DNA of 64,000 nt, from assembly GCF_017696175.1 (NCBI RefSeq), contig NZ_JAAORE010000003.1, positions 62,001-126,000 of the forward strand. The letters run 5' to 3'. A program made the translations under genes and the position numbers. How positions within the stretch are numbered: position 1 is the stretch's first letter; each line of letters begins with the position of its first letter. Below are positions 9,974 through 19,432 of this stretch, piece by piece. The stretch is from Prochlorococcus marinus XMU1404 (lineage in GTDB: Bacteria > Cyanobacteriota > Cyanobacteriia > PCC-6307 > Cyanobiaceae). The notes below the pieces were generated by a model, which saw only the letters and a list, made by a program, of their open reading frames with translations, had not been told where the DNA came from and ran no database searches.

Positions 9974-11104
9974 TCAATTTTCAAAAACTTTATTTTGGAG
10001 AACAACTCCTTCATCGCTTAATAAGCATCCTGAAATGAGTTCATCCTCTTTATCTAATTTAATTACACCATCATTTATAAAAGGTGTAATCAAAGATGTT
10101 AAGTTCTTAGCATAAAGTGAACTTGCATCATAAGGAACTGATGAGGGTAATTCCCCCGCGCCTATAAGTTTTACCCCATCTTTGATAATAGTTTCATTTG
10201 ATTTTGTTCCTTCACAATTGCCTCCCTGAGAAACTGCCAAATCAATCACTACTGCACCAGGCCTCATTTTTTCAATCATAGGAAAATCTATTAAAACAGG
10301 AGCTTTTTTACCTAGAACTTGCGCAGTACATATAGCAACATCAGCTTCAGATAAATATTTAGTTAAAGTAGCTTTCTGTTTTGATAGAAATTCAGGAGTT
10401 ACAGCTTTTGCATAACCTCCAGCCTCTGCTGGTTTTTCGTCCACTTCAGGAAGTTCTATAAATCTTGCTCCGAGGGACTCAACTTGTTCTTTAACAGCAG
10501 GTCTAATATCAGATACAAATACTATTGCACCAAGTCTTTTTGCTGTCGCAACTGCCTGCAATCCTGCAACGCCTCCACCAAGAACAACTACTTTGGCAGG
10601 TTGGACTGTACCTGCTGCAGTCATAAGCATTGGGAAATATCTATCTAACTCACTTGCAGCTAAAAGAACTGCTTTATATCCAGCAATATTGGCCTGTGAA
10701 GAAAGAACATCAGATGATTGAGCTCTACTGATTCTAGGAAGCAACTCTAGTGATAAAGCTGAAATTTTATTACTATTTAAAATCCTAAGGAGTTCTTTAT
10801 TACCATATGGGTTAAGAAGACCCAGAAGAATAGCGCCTTTTTTTAATTTAGTTAAATTATCCTCTGATGGGGTTTGAACACAAAATATTATGTCAGCTTC
10901 ACCCCAAAATTTTTGATCTAAGTTACTTATTATTGTTCCGCCCGATTCTTCATATGATAGGTCACTAAATCCTGATAATTTTCCTGCTGAAGTTTCAATA
11001 TAAACATCACATCCAAGGCTTTTTAATTTCTTTACTGCTTCTGGAGTAGCTGAAACTCTCCTTTCACCAGCGCTTGTTTCGGAAGGAATAAGTATCTTTG
11101 TCAA
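9974..11104 (-). CDS. pntA: NAD(P) transhydrogenase subunit alpha, part 1
   Basis: Soluble NAD(H)-binding domain I of the transhydrogenase, similar in fold to alanine dehydrogenase. It starts MTKILIPSETSAGERRVSATPE. It has the nucleotide-binding loop VVLGGGVAGLQAVATAKRLGA, the RPAVKEQVESLGA region and SQGGNCEGT. At 376 residues it lacks the membrane helices, which the adjacent small gene encodes. It is the first gene of the operon. The 127 bases upstream, shared with the divergent gene at 11232, should hold both promoters. Confidence 0.96.
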   Translation of the reverse strand: MTKILIPSETSAGERRVSATPEAVKKLKSLGCDVYIETSAGKLSGFSDLSYEESGGTIISNLDQKFWGEADIIFCVQTPSEDNLTKLKKGAILLGLLNPYGNKELLRILNSNKISALSLELLPRISRAQSSDVLSSQANIAGYKAVLLAASELDRYFPMLMTAAGTVQPAKVVVLGGGVAGLQAVATAKRLGAIVFVSDIRPAVKEQVESLGARFIELPEVDEKPAEAGGYAKAVTPEFLSKQKATLTKYLSEADVAICTAQVLGKKAPVLIDFPMIEKMRPGAVVIDLAVSQGGNCEGTKSNETIIKDGVKLIGAGELPSSVPYDASSLYAKNLTSLITPFINDGVIKLDKEDELISGCLLSDEGVVLQNKVFEN

Positions 11105-11231
11105 TTTATTTACTTTTTTAACATACTAAATATAAATTGAAGAAAGTCAAAAGTCTTGGATTTTTGTTAAAAATATATTTTCTTTTCTTTAAAAAATAGC
11201 TATCTAGAATATAGATGTACTAAATAATCTA

Positions 11232-11810
11232 ATGAGTATAAAAGCAATCGAATGTCCTGATGGAGTATGCCACAGCCATCATGGTGGTCATGCCGTTCCA
11301 AGGCAAGCTATGCAGAAAAATCTAGAAAAGCATGGAAAAGACTGGTGCGAGAAATTAGCAGAGAGAATTTATGAAATGTCAGTTGACACTTATTCACAGA
11401 CAGTCATGCCCAGTCTCCACTCAGCAGGTTGGCAAAGAAGACATTTAGATTGGGAATTTAAACTTGCAGAAAATGATTCTGAACCTGATGAAGCTCTTGT
11501 TGAAGGAATTATCAATGCCACAGAAAGCTTTCTAAGGAGTAGTGAGGTGCATCGATTATTTATTCAGGAATTAGTCCAGGGGACATTTGAGGAAGCAAAT
11601 GATAAAAAAATAATTTCTAAGGCAATAAAATCTATCATTGAAGAAGAAATTGTTAGTTCACTAAGAGAAAAGAAAGAATCTCTTTTAAAGAAAATTTCCA
11701 CAAAATTAATATCAGAAGAAAAAGTTAGCGAAGAACTTGCAATAAATTCTGCTAAAGAGGGTTTTGAGGAAGTTGAAAGGTTACTTGCAAATCATAGCGA
11801 GGCAGTTTAA
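11232..11810 (+). CDS. Conserved hypothetical protein with Cys/His-rich N-terminus
   Basis: I do not recognise the family with certainty; it resembles a picocyanobacterial conserved protein. The 192 residues begin with a short CPDGVCHSHHGGH segment, two Cys and four His within 13 residues, which could bind a metal. The rest is mostly acidic and helical, with long charged helices in the C-terminal half and no signal peptide or membrane segment. It is divergent from the transhydrogenase operon and stands alone. Confidence 0.75.
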   Translation: MSIKAIECPDGVCHSHHGGHAVPRQAMQKNLEKHGKDWCEKLAERIYEMSVDTYSQTVMPSLHSAGWQRRHLDWEFKLAENDSEPDEALVEGIINATESFLRSSEVHRLFIQELVQGTFEEANDKKIISKAIKSIIEEEIVSSLREKKESLLKKISTKLISEEKVSEELAINSAKEGFEEVERLLANHSEAV

Positions 11811-11965
11811 CTATATTTCTTTATATTTTCTTTATAATTGGCACAAAAAACAGTTCAAATATAAACGAAAGATTAAATTATTGTTTGAAAGTACAAAGTT
11901 GTAACTTATTAGACAATACATCTGTTCTTTGATGTGTTTATCTATATACAACTTTTAAGTGTTCG

Positions 11966-12190
11966 ATGGACAATTTCATTAGAAAAAGAATTGATATTGC
12001 GACCTGTTGGGCTACCAATAGAATATCTGTTATGGATACTCTAGAAAGATATGAAGACAGTTATGCAATAGCAGAAGAATTTAGAGAGTGGATATTGCAT
12101 ATTGGAGAAAAGAACGAAAATTTAAGAAATTCTGTTTTAAACTTTCCAAAAGAATTAAAAGAATTATTAGATCAAAAAGTCAACGACTAA
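11966..12190 (+). CDS. Small conserved hypothetical protein
   Basis: A 74-residue, charged and probably helical protein (MDNFIRKRIDIATCWATNR... ending LLDQKVND) with no signal peptide, membrane helix or known motif. It sits alone between the Cys/His-rich protein and NTRC, with 155 bases upstream and 79 downstream. Amino-acid use looks like a real protein. The function is unknown. Confidence 0.65.
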   Translation: MDNFIRKRIDIATCWATNRISVMDTLERYEDSYAIAEEFREWILHIGEKNENLRNSVLNFPKELKELLDQKVND

Positions 12191-12269
12191 TTAATAAATT
12201 CATTGTTTGAAACCGGACCTTCATTAATTGTGTTTATTTATTATTATTAATAATGAAAATAGTAAATAA

Positions 12270-13646
12270 ATGGAAAATAAAGAGACAAATTCAAACGTAG
12301 AAAATGTTGTAATTATTGGTTCAGGTCCTGCAGGTTATACAGCTGCAATTTATGCAGCAAGGGCAAATCTTCAACCTTTGCTTGTGACAGGATTTAATTC
12401 CGGAGGAATTCCAGGTGGGCAATTAATGACTACAACATTTGTTGAGAACTATCCAGGTTTTCCCGATGGAATACTGGGGCCTGAATTGATGGATCTCATG
12501 AAAGCTCAAGCAGAAAGATGGGGTACAAACTTATACGAGAGTGATGTCGTTTCTATAAATACTGATTCACACCCTTTTGAACTAAAAACTTTAGAAGGAA
12601 CCATAAAAGCTAACTCAATTATTATTGCAACTGGAGCAAGTGCTAATAGATTAGGCGTGATTAATGAAGATAAATTCTGGAGTAAAGGAATAAGTGCTTG
12701 TGCAATATGTGATGGAGCGACCCCACAATTCAGAGATGAAGAATTAGCTGTCATAGGAGGAGGGGACTCTGCATGTGAAGAAGCAGCATACCTTACTAAG
12801 TACGGCAGCAAAGTGCATTTGATTGTTAGATCAGAAAAATTAAGGGCTAGCGCAGCGATGGTTGATAGAGTAAAAGCTAATCCAAAGATAGAAATCCATT
12901 GGAACACAAAAGTTGATAAAGCTGATGGTTCTGAATGGCTTGAAAAGATAGAAACTATTCACTCTCAAGAGGGTAAAGGGGAAATCAATGTAAAGGGTCT
13001 CTTTTACGCGATAGGTCATACACCAAATACGAAGTTTTTAGACAACAAAATTGATTTAGATAATAAAGGATATATTTCTTGCAAATCAGGAAGACCAGAA
13101 ACATCTATCGAAGGTATTTTCGCAGCAGGTGATGTTGTTGATTCAGAGTGGAGACAAGGAGTCACTGCCGCAGGAACAGGATGTATGGCAGCATTAGCTA
13201 CCGAAAGGTGGCTAGCCGAGAAAAACTTAGCAAAAACTATATTAAGAGAAACACCTGAACCAGAAAAAAAACTTAATTCATCGGATTTTAATGAAGACGA
13301 AGTTAATGAAACTACTTTCGATTCAAACTCTGAATGGCAAAAAGGCAGTTATGCATTAAGGAAACTTTATCACGAGAGTAAAAAACCTATCCTAGTAATT
13401 TTTAGTTCACCAAGCTGCGGCCCATGTCATGTTTTGAAACCTCAGTTAAAAAGAGTAATTAAAGAACTTGATGGTGCAGTTTTAGGTGTTGAAATAGATA
13501 TTGATAAAGATCAAGATATTGCAAAACAAGCTGGTATTAACGGCACACCAACAGTTCAACTTTTTAAAGAAAAATTATTAAAAAAGCAATGGCAAGGTGT
13601 TAAACAAAGAAGTGAATTTAAAGAAGCGATAAAAAATATTATCTAA
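12270..13646 (+). CDS. trxB: NADPH thioredoxin reductase with C-terminal thioredoxin domain (NTRC)
   Basis: Bifunctional redox enzyme that passes electrons from NADPH to 2-Cys peroxiredoxin and other targets, important in the dark and under low light. The N-terminal reductase (about 1-320) has the FAD motif GSGPAGYTAA, the redox centre CAIC (about 144-147) and the NADP motif GGGDSACEEA. After a linker, the thioredoxin domain carries CGPC (about 383-386) and the cis-proline motif GTPT. The 458-residue length matches plant and cyanobacterial NTRC, so this is a normal fusion and not an artefact. Confidence 0.97.
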   Translation: MENKETNSNVENVVIIGSGPAGYTAAIYAARANLQPLLVTGFNSGGIPGGQLMTTTFVENYPGFPDGILGPELMDLMKAQAERWGTNLYESDVVSINTDSHPFELKTLEGTIKANSIIIATGASANRLGVINEDKFWSKGISACAICDGATPQFRDEELAVIGGGDSACEEAAYLTKYGSKVHLIVRSEKLRASAAMVDRVKANPKIEIHWNTKVDKADGSEWLEKIETIHSQEGKGEINVKGLFYAIGHTPNTKFLDNKIDLDNKGYISCKSGRPETSIEGIFAAGDVVDSEWRQGVTAAGTGCMAALATERWLAEKNLAKTILRETPEPEKKLNSSDFNEDEVNETTFDSNSEWQKGSYALRKLYHESKKPILVIFSSPSCGPCHVLKPQLKRVIKELDGAVLGVEIDIDKDQDIAKQAGINGTPTVQLFKEKLLKKQWQGVKQRSEFKEAIKNII

Positions 13647-13655
13647 AATAATTGC

Positions 13656-13922
13656 TTACTTATTATTCCTCTTAGGATTATTTTTATTGGTTGTAGGTCT
13701 TCCTCCACCGGCATTCCTTTCTCGATAAGTTATCCTCCCTCTAGAAAGATCATAAGGACTTATCTCAACTAAAACTTTGTCTCCAGCTAATAATTTAATT
13801 CTAAATTTAGTCAATTTACCTGCGGCCCTGCATAAACATTGATGACCTTCAGGCTGCTCTAGGGTAACCAAATAAAAACCATTTCCCTGCTCTTTTTCTA
13901 TTACTCCAGAAGTTTCAATCAT
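13656..13922 (-). CDS. infA: Translation initiation factor IF-1
   Basis: OB-fold factor that binds the A site of the 30S subunit during initiation. The 88 residues include the S1-like core (GVIEKEQGNGFYLVTLE ... LLAGDKVLVEISPYDLSRGRITYR). A basic, glycine- and asparagine-rich tail of about 17 residues makes it longer than the usual 72. It is convergent with NTRC, leaving ten bases between the two stops. Confidence 0.97.
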   Translation of the reverse strand: MIETSGVIEKEQGNGFYLVTLEQPEGHQCLCRAAGKLTKFRIKLLAGDKVLVEISPYDLSRGRITYRERNAGGGRPTTNKNNPKRNNK

Positions 13923-14014
13923 TAAATAATTATTTTTCTAGGTTTATATTATCAGAAAAAGATTGGCCAAAATTGATTTAAGAAAAATTGCATAAGTAAA
14001 ATATAGAATTTAAT

Positions 14015-14227
14015 TTAAACGGAAAATTTGATTTCATTAATTATTTGAAGCTGACCATAGTAGAAATTAGCCTTCGCAATTTTCTCAGAATCTTCTAATT
14101 GATCAAAAAAAACAAAGCCAAGATTTTCCCATAATGAAGATCCACAAACATTATTCAATTCATTTTTTGCTTCTTTTGCAAAAATATCAAGTTTTCGTTC
14201 AAGATTTTTAGATTTGGAAAGGGACAT
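14015..14227 (-). CDS. Small hypothetical protein
   Basis: A 70-residue soluble protein (MSLSKSKNLERKLDIF ... IINEIKFSV) with no recognisable domain. It is helical and charged at the N-terminus, with one Cys and several aromatic residues toward the C-terminus. It lies between infA and ycf39 on the same strand, about 54 bases downstream of the ycf39 stop, and could be the end of that transcription unit. The function is unknown. Confidence 0.6.
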   Translation of the reverse strand: MSLSKSKNLERKLDIFAKEAKNELNNVCGSSLWENLGFVFFDQLEDSEKIAKANFYYGQLQIINEIKFSV

Positions 14228-14281
14228 AACATCACACTAGAATATAGTACAAATTTACTATATAATTTCTGAAATGCAATA

Positions 14282-15244
14282 TTAAAATGGTAATCTCTTT
14301 TTTTCTTCAATATTAAGATCTGCTTCCATCTCTCTTAGTCTTTTAAGTATTTGTTGGTAGTACTCTTTAATGTAGCTCTCTAATGATGTCATATCTTCTT
14401 TTTTAATTTCCAATATTTCATAGGTTTTGCTCATATCAGCATCTAATGATTCTCCACTACTTGTTACTTCTGCGAAAGCCAATCTTTCTGCGACATTTAA
14501 TGAATCTTGGAAAAAAGAAACTACTTTTTGAGTGACACTAATGAGAAAGGGGGAGACTCTAAAAACTTTAGCCTTTTTGTCACTAAATTTTTCACATAGG
14601 GATATAACTTCATTTGAATTCCAGGCTTGGGGACCAACTAGGGGCAATGAGGTTCTATAAGTTTTTGGATTATTAACTGCTGCAACAATAATTTTTGCCA
14701 TGTCTTGAGTATTCATATAAGCAATTTTCGTTGGAGTTCCACTCATCCAGACTGCTTGACTATCTAAGACTGGGATAGCAAATTGTCCTATAACTCCTTG
14801 CATAAAAGCTGCACATTTGAAGATCGTATATTCTAGATCAGAATTCTCAAGAAGTTTCTCAGTACAGTACTTAATGTCCATCAATGGAACATTTCTAAAT
14901 TTTTCTGTTAATAGTATTGAGAGGAATATTACTCTTTTTACTTTTAAAGATTCACAAGCATTGAATAAGTTAAGTTTTCCATCCCAATCTGTTTCATAAA
15001 TACTCTTTGGGTCATCTGGTCTACTAGTGGCTGCATCAATAACAACTTCAATATCTTGCAATGCATATTCAATATCTGGAGAATTTAATAAATTTCCTTT
15101 TGTTAGTTCACAACCCCATTCTTGAAGAAAAGAAGCCTTTCTTGGATTTCTAACAAAGCATCTTACTTCATGCCCATCTTCTATAGCCTGCTTTGCTATT
15201 TGCCTTCCAAGGGTTCCTGTCGCTCCTACCAAAAGAATCTTCAT
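14282..15244 (-). CDS. ycf39: Ycf39-like NmrA/SDR-family protein (photosystem II assembly)
   Basis: Atypical short-chain dehydrogenase-like protein. In cyanobacteria, Ycf39 binds early photosystem II assembly intermediates and helps deliver chlorophyll to D1. The N-terminal NAD(P)-binding loop GATGTLGRQIAKQA is clear, followed by RCFVRNPRKASFLQEWG. The usual catalytic Tyr-x3-Lys is not obvious, as expected for this group. Length (320) is typical. It lies just downstream of petM on the same strand, 57 bases away, and may share its message. Confidence 0.88.
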   Translation of the reverse strand: MKILLVGATGTLGRQIAKQAIEDGHEVRCFVRNPRKASFLQEWGCELTKGNLLNSPDIEYALQDIEVVIDAATSRPDDPKSIYETDWDGKLNLFNACESLKVKRVIFLSILLTEKFRNVPLMDIKYCTEKLLENSDLEYTIFKCAAFMQGVIGQFAIPVLDSQAVWMSGTPTKIAYMNTQDMAKIIVAAVNNPKTYRTSLPLVGPQAWNSNEVISLCEKFSDKKAKVFRVSPFLISVTQKVVSFFQDSLNVAERLAFAEVTSSGESLDADMSKTYEILEIKKEDMTSLESYIKEYYQQILKRLREMEADLNIEEKKRLPF

Positions 15245-15301
15245 ATTTAAGATTTACTTAACCTGTAGACAATAACTCACTTTGTTATCTATTCGTGAGA
15301 A

Positions 15302-15400
15302 TCAATCTCCCTGAAATTTTAATAATAGTGCGCCACCAACGAGTCCTATCGGTATTAATATCCAAAAAACTGCCGCAATACTAAAAATTTCTTTTGCCAT
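15302..15400 (-). CDS. petM: Cytochrome b6f complex subunit VII (PetM)
   Basis: A 32-residue single-helix membrane peptide found by direct translation. It starts [17 protein letters not shown] and ends with the conserved [11 protein letters not shown]. This matches the small PetM subunit that packs at the edge of the cytochrome b6f complex in the thylakoid. It starts with ATG and lies upstream of ycf39 on the same strand. It is too short for most ORF cut-offs and easily missed. Confidence 0.95.
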
Positions 15401-15493
15401 AGTAAAATTTGATCGTTACTATAATTTACATTCAATATACGTTTATTTGTTAAAAAACAAGATAATGCAAATATCTTGAAAATTTTTGAATAT

Positions 15494-16438
15494 ATGAATA
15501 CAAATTTTAAAAAAGAAAAGATTAACTTTTCCAATTACTGGGATTGGAATGGGTTTAAGATTTGTTGGAGTGTAACAGGTGAAGATAATAAAATTCCGAT
15601 TATATTTCTACACGGATTTGGTGCCAACAGGAACCATTGGAGAAACAATTTAGAATATTTTGCAGAAAGGAATTGTGCCTCCTATTCTTTAGATTTAATT
15701 GGATTTGGGGACTCAGATCAACCCGGGATAAGACAAATTGGAAGATTAAATAATGAAATTTGGGGTAATCAAGTGAAAGACTTTATTACACAGATTGTTA
15801 GACCAAAGAATTCTTCTAAAGTCATACTTATTGGCAATTCTCTTGGATCATTAGTGGCTTTAACATGTGCTGTATCATTTGAGGACCAAATTGCATCAGT
15901 AATAGCTTCACCTCTACCAGATCAAATTTATGGGAAAAAAAAGAAAATAATAAATAAAAAGTTATTTAAACAATTTAAAGATAAATTCATATATATATTT
16001 TTTATATTTTTCCCCTTAGAGATAATTTTATTTTTAATAACCAAATTGAATATCATAAGGCTGGGCCTAAATTCTGCCTATTACAAAAAAGAAAATATTA
16101 ATAGTGAACTAATCGATTTAGTAACCAAACCAGTATTAAGAAGAACTTCAGCCAGATCATTAAGAGCAATGTGTATTGGAATGTCTACAAGAGAGGAGAA
16201 ATTTCAAGCATCTTACCTTTTAAGAAAACTAAGTGCCTCAAAAAAAGTTCCTTTTTTATTAATTTGGGGAGATAAAGATAATTTCATACCTTTGTTTATA
16301 GGTAAAAAGATTGCAAAATTTCATAGATGGGTAAAATTAAAAATAGTACCTAATTCAGGGCATTGTATCCATGATGAAGATCCTTCAGTATTCAATAGAA
16401 TCTCTTATAAATGGATTCGAGATTTAAAAACCTTTTAA
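15494..16438 (+). CDS. Alpha/beta hydrolase
   Basis: Predicted soluble hydrolase. It has the HGFGANRNHW oxyanion region, the nucleophile elbow GNSLGS, an acid in WGDKDNFIPL and the histidine in NSGHCIHDEDP, so the triad looks complete. The cap region includes a hydrophobic stretch (IYIFFIFFPLEIILFLI) that could touch membrane. Cyanobacterial relatives are often annotated as putative lipases or pheophytinase-like proteins, but the substrate is unknown. I prefer the ATG at 15494; an in-frame TTG at 15476 would add six residues. The next gene, ilvH, starts eight bases after its stop. Confidence 0.85.
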   Translation: MNTNFKKEKINFSNYWDWNGFKICWSVTGEDNKIPIIFLHGFGANRNHWRNNLEYFAERNCASYSLDLIGFGDSDQPGIRQIGRLNNEIWGNQVKDFITQIVRPKNSSKVILIGNSLGSLVALTCAVSFEDQIASVIASPLPDQIYGKKKKIINKKLFKQFKDKFIYIFFIFFPLEIILFLITKLNIIRLGLNSAYYKKENINSELIDLVTKPVLRRTSARSLRAMCIGMSTREEKFQASYLLRKLSASKKVPFLLIWGDKDNFIPLFIGKKIAKFHRWVKLKIVPNSGHCIHDEDPSVFNRISYKWIRDLKTF

Positions 16439-16445
16439 TTAAAAT

Positions 16446-16970
16446 ATGAAACATACATTATCAGTTCTTGTAGAAGACGAGTCAGGAGCTTTGAGTAGAA
16501 TCTCAGGTCTCTTTGCTAGAAGAGGATTTAATATAGATAGTCTTGCAGTAGGGCCTGCAGAATCAAAAGGTATTTCAAGGTTAACAATGGTTGTAGAAGG
16601 TGACGATGAGACCCTTCAACAAATGACTAAGCAACTTAATAAATTATTTAATGTTCTGGGAGTTGTAGATTTTACTAATCTCGCAGCTGTTGAGAGGGAA
16701 TTGATGCTACTAAAAGTTTCTTCGAAAGAAGATACAAGAAGTAACATCCTAGATATAGTTCAGATTTTCCGCGCAAAAGTTGTTGACGTTTCAGATATAG
16801 CGCTAACTCTTGAAGTAGTAGGAGATCCTGGAAAGTTAGTTGCTTTAGAGAAATTATTAGAACCTTACGGCATTCTTGAAATAGCGAGAACTGGCAAGGT
16901 AGCTTTAAAACGTTCTTCTGGAGTTAATACAGAAATGTTGAAAATCAACAAATATTCTCTTGAAATTTAA
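16446..16970 (+). CDS. ilvH: Acetolactate synthase small (regulatory) subunit
   Basis: Regulatory subunit that binds valine and activates the large subunit in branched-chain amino acid synthesis. The N-terminal ACT domain starts [33 protein letters not shown], a textbook family signature. The C-terminal domain contains RAKVVDVS and the ARTGKVAL ending. At 174 residues it is full length. Its stop overlaps the convergent cyclophilin gene by four bases. Confidence 0.98.
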   Translation: MKHTLSVLVEDESGALSRISGLFARRGFNIDSLAVGPAESKGISRLTMVVEGDDETLQQMTKQLNKLFNVLGVVDFTNLAAVERELMLLKVSSKEDTRSNILDIVQIFRAKVVDVSDIALTLEVVGDPGKLVALEKLLEPYGILEIARTGKVALKRSSGVNTEMLKINKYSLEI

Positions 16971-17623
16971 TTTAATATCTGGACTTCATGTATGTAGTCT
17001 TCTAGACCAATTTTTTCAAGTACATCTAATCCTTTTATAATTTTCCCAAAAATTGAATATCTTCCGTCTAGTTCTGGAATCCTATTTGTCACAAAAAAAA
17101 ATTCAGTAGATGAAGAGTCATTTTTACCGCTTTTAACCATTGCGATGGAACCCTCCTCAAAAGTATTTACTAAATTTTCAGTTTCATAAGGATTTTTTAT
17201 TTGATAGTTATATCTTGGCTTAATTTCCTCTTTAAATTTTATCTCTAATGGTATTGAAGGAATTTTTTTATTCAAAGTTTGATTCTTTTTAGTATAAAAT
17301 TCATTATCCGGATTAACTCCTCCATGAATAAATCTTATTTGGGGAAAATTTATTATTTTATAGAACTTTTTATTTAAGTAAATATTATTATTTATATTTT
17401 CTATGAAGTTTGTTACGGTTACTGGATTATCCTTGCCAAATAATTTAACCTCAAAATCACCTTTTGAAGTTTTAAAAGAAACCACTTTATTTTCTTTTAA
17501 ACAACTAAATTCAAATTTTTGACAAAAATAATTTGAATCGATCTCTTTATTGAAACTACAAGCAGGCACCAAAAATAAAACTTGGATTAAAGATATTACT
17601 CTTAAAAAATTTTTTATCTTTAT
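16967..17623 (-). CDS. Cyclophilin-type peptidyl-prolyl isomerase, putative lipoprotein with AUA start
   Basis: Cyclophilin-family fold: [41 protein letters not shown] and [21 protein letters not shown]. Family members catalyse proline isomerisation or act as chaperones. With the first standard start (TTG at 17572) the protein begins abruptly at MVPACS. Reading back in frame adds 17 codons that encode [21 protein letters not shown], a basic n-region, hydrophobic core and lipobox with Cys. That frame opens with ATA at 17623. The ATA overlaps the ycf4 stop as ATAA and is preceded by GGAGGG. I place the start there by inference; the alternative is a shorter cytosolic form. Confidence 0.75.
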   Translation of the reverse strand: MKIKNFLRVISLIQVLFLVPACSFNKEIDSNYFCQKFEFSCLKENKVVSFKTSKGDFEVKLFGKDNPVTVTNFIENINNNIYLNKKFYKIINFPQIRFIHGGVNPDNEFYTKKNQTLNKKIPSIPLEIKFKEEIKPRYNYQIKNPYETENLVNTFEEGSIAMVKSGKNDSSSTEFFFVTNRIPELDGRYSIFGKIIKGLDVLEKIGLEDYIHEVQILN

Positions 17624-18177
17624 TTTAAACCCTCCAAATTAACATTCAAAAATTTCGCGAGCCGAGCGCCCTCTTCTTCAACTTGTAGGAGTGGTTTAAG
17701 TTCGCCTGCTCCTGTTAGAGGAAGGGGTTTTTTTCTGCCTTTGAGTACCAAAGCAATCCTTCTTCTAGGATTAAATCCCTCGCTTATATCTAACTTAACT
17801 GATTTAATGTCATCGAAATTTAATTTAACTTCAATATCCTTAAATAAACCTTTTCTTTTAATCTCTACAGATTTTGATGATTTATCAAATAAATTACTTC
17901 CTGACCCAAAATTTATATAAACCAAATACCATAAATAAAAATTTAATAAATTAGCTATTAAACCATAAGCTCCCATTATTATTCCTTGAGGTATAAACAA
18001 TAAAGTCGAAGGGTTACCTAATGGTAATAAATCCCTCCCCGTGTAGCTTGATAAAGAGGCCAATAGAAAACCAATCCCCCCAATCGTAAGCATTCCACCA
18101 ATAATATAATTCGAGATTTTTCTTGATCCACCAATTTTTTGTTCGATTTTATCGAAAGAAGTGAGGTCTGAATTCAT
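17620..18177 (-). CDS. ycf4: Photosystem I assembly protein Ycf4
   Basis: Thylakoid protein that scaffolds photosystem I assembly. The 185 residues include two N-terminal membrane helices (GGMLTIGGIGFLLASLSSY and FIPQGIIMGAYGLIANLLNF). A soluble C-terminal domain has the conserved RRIALVLKGRKKPLPLTGAGEL region. The length matches the family. The last bases form GGAGGG just before its stop and appear to serve as ribosome-binding site for the downstream cyclophilin gene, so the two are probably coupled. Confidence 0.97.
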   Translation of the reverse strand: MNSDLTSFDKIEQKIGGSRKISNYIIGGMLTIGGIGFLLASLSSYTGRDLLPLGNPSTLLFIPQGIIMGAYGLIANLLNFYLWYLVYINFGSGSNLFDKSSKSVEIKRKGLFKDIEVKLNFDDIKSVKLDISEGFNPRRRIALVLKGRKKPLPLTGAGELKPLLQVEEEGARLAKFLNVNLEGLK

Positions 18178-18355
18178 TTTTATTTTTTAGAGCCTAATCC
18201 AGATAATTTAACAAACTAAGGGAGTATTCTTACCTATTTTTTAATAAAAAAGTCAGGAAAGCTTTACAAGGCATTTCAGATATCCAAATATTTCCCCACA
18301 TTACTCTCAATCTTTGTTACAGTCACTGCGTATCCCGAAGCTAAAACGATTTCTC

Positions 18356-19432
18356 ATGACGATCGCAGTTGGTAGCGCCCCACAAAGAGGATGGTTTGAT
18401 GTCCTTGATGATTGGTTGAAGCGCGACCGCTTTGTATTTATTGGTTGGTCCGGATTACTTCTACTTCCTTGTGCATATCTTGCTATAGGTGGTTGGTTCG
18501 TCGGAACAACATTTGTTACCTCTTGGTACACACACGGAGTTGCAAGCTCATACCTTGAAGGTTGTAACTTCTTAACAGCAGCTGTAAGTACCCCTGGTGA
18601 TGCCATGGGACACAGTCTTCTATTTTTATGGGGTCCTGAAGCCCAAGGTAGTTTCGTAAGATGGCTACAACTTGGTGGTCTTTGGAACTTCGTTGCATTA
18701 CATGGAGTATTTGGCCTTATTGGCTTTATGCTTCGTCAGTTTGAAATTGCTGGCCTTGTTGGAATTAGACCATACAACGCATTAGCTTTCTCGGCAGTAA
18801 TTGCAGTATTCACAAGTATTTTCCTTATTTATCCTTTAGGACAGCACAGTTGGTTCTTCGCACCTTCATTTGGTGTTGCAGCGATCTTCCGTTACATCCT
18901 GTTTATTCAAGGTTTTCACAATATCACTTTAAACCCATTTCACATGATGGGTGTTGCTGGTATTCTTGGTGGTGCTCTACTTTGCGCTATCCATGGAGCT
19001 ACAGTTCAAAATACTTTGTATGAAGATACAAGTATCTATACAGATGGAAAAGTTCAAAGTTCTACATTCAGAGCTTTTGATCCAACTCAAGAAGAAGAAA
19101 CTTATTCAATGATTACAGCTAACAGATTCTGGAGTCAAATCTTCGGTATTGCTTTCTCAAACAAGCGTTTCTTACACTTCTTGATGCTATTTGTACCTGT
19201 AATGGGTATGTGGACATCTTCAATTGGTATTGTCGGCTTAGCACTAAACCTAAGAGCTTATGATTTCGTAAGCCAAGAAATCCGTGCAGCAGAAGATCCA
19301 GAATTTGAAACTTTCTATACAAAAAATATACTTTTGAACGAAGGTATGCGAGCATGGATGTCTTCTGTGGATCAACCACACGAAAACTTTGTATTCCCTG
19401 AGGAGGTTCTTCCACGTGGAAACGCCCTTTAA
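18356..19432 (+). CDS. psbD: Photosystem II D2 protein
   Basis: Reaction-centre protein D2, which with D1 binds the PSII cofactors and plastoquinone QA. The ATG at 18356 gives [26 protein letters not shown], the standard N-terminus, and 358 residues. An upstream in-frame extension to 18314 adds a sequence not seen in D2, so I reject it. Five membrane helices are present, with [16 protein letters not shown], the [15 protein letters not shown] iron/QA region and the conserved C-terminus ending [11 protein letters not shown]. The 178-base upstream gap should hold the promoter; I see no Shine-Dalgarno before the ATG. It overlaps psbC by 17 bases. Confidence 0.99.
   Translation: MTIAVGSAPQRGWFDVLDDWLKRDRFVFIGWSGLLLLPCAYLAIGGWFVGTTFVTSWYTHGVASSYLEGCNFLTAAVSTPGDAMGHSLLFLWGPEAQGSFVRWLQLGGLWNFVALHGVFGLIGFMLRQFEIAGLVGIRPYNALAFSAVIAVFTSIFLIYPLGQHSWFFAPSFGVAAIFRYILFIQGFHNITLNPFHMMGVAGILGGALLCAIHGATVQNTLYEDTSIYTDGKVQSSTFRAFDPTQEEETYSMITANRFWSQIFGIAFSNKRFLHFLMLFVPVMGMWTSSIGIVGLALNLRAYDFVSQEIRAAEDPEFETFYTKNILLNEGMRAWMSSVDQPHENFVFPEEVLPRGNAL
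19401..19406 (+). promoter_or_regulatory. Ribosome-binding site of psbC inside psbD
   Basis: AGGAGG lies inside the psbD coding sequence, nine bases before the GTG at 19416. This decides the psbC start, as in the classic psbD-psbC overlap. The longer in-frame reading from 19389 has no such site. Confidence 0.85.

Noticed and set aside
9668-11104. pntA as a broken (split) gene
   Set aside because: Two-gene alpha subunits are normal in cyanobacteria. Both parts have complete domains and proper starts.
12270-13646. trxB-trx fusion as an artefact
   Set aside because: NTRC is a known cyanobacterial and plant fusion with both CAIC and CGPC sites intact.
18314-18355. Longer psbD N-terminus
   Set aside because: The extra 14 residues do not resemble D2, and the ATG at 18356 gives the conserved MTIAVG start.
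18307-18698. Open frames antisense to psbD, and similar frames opposite psbC, pnp, dxr and others
   Set aside because: They mirror strongly conserved genes and encode no known domains. They are shadows.
19389-19415. Longer psbC N-terminus
   Set aside because: The GTG at 19416 has AGGAGG nine bases upstream and is the known psbC start within psbD.
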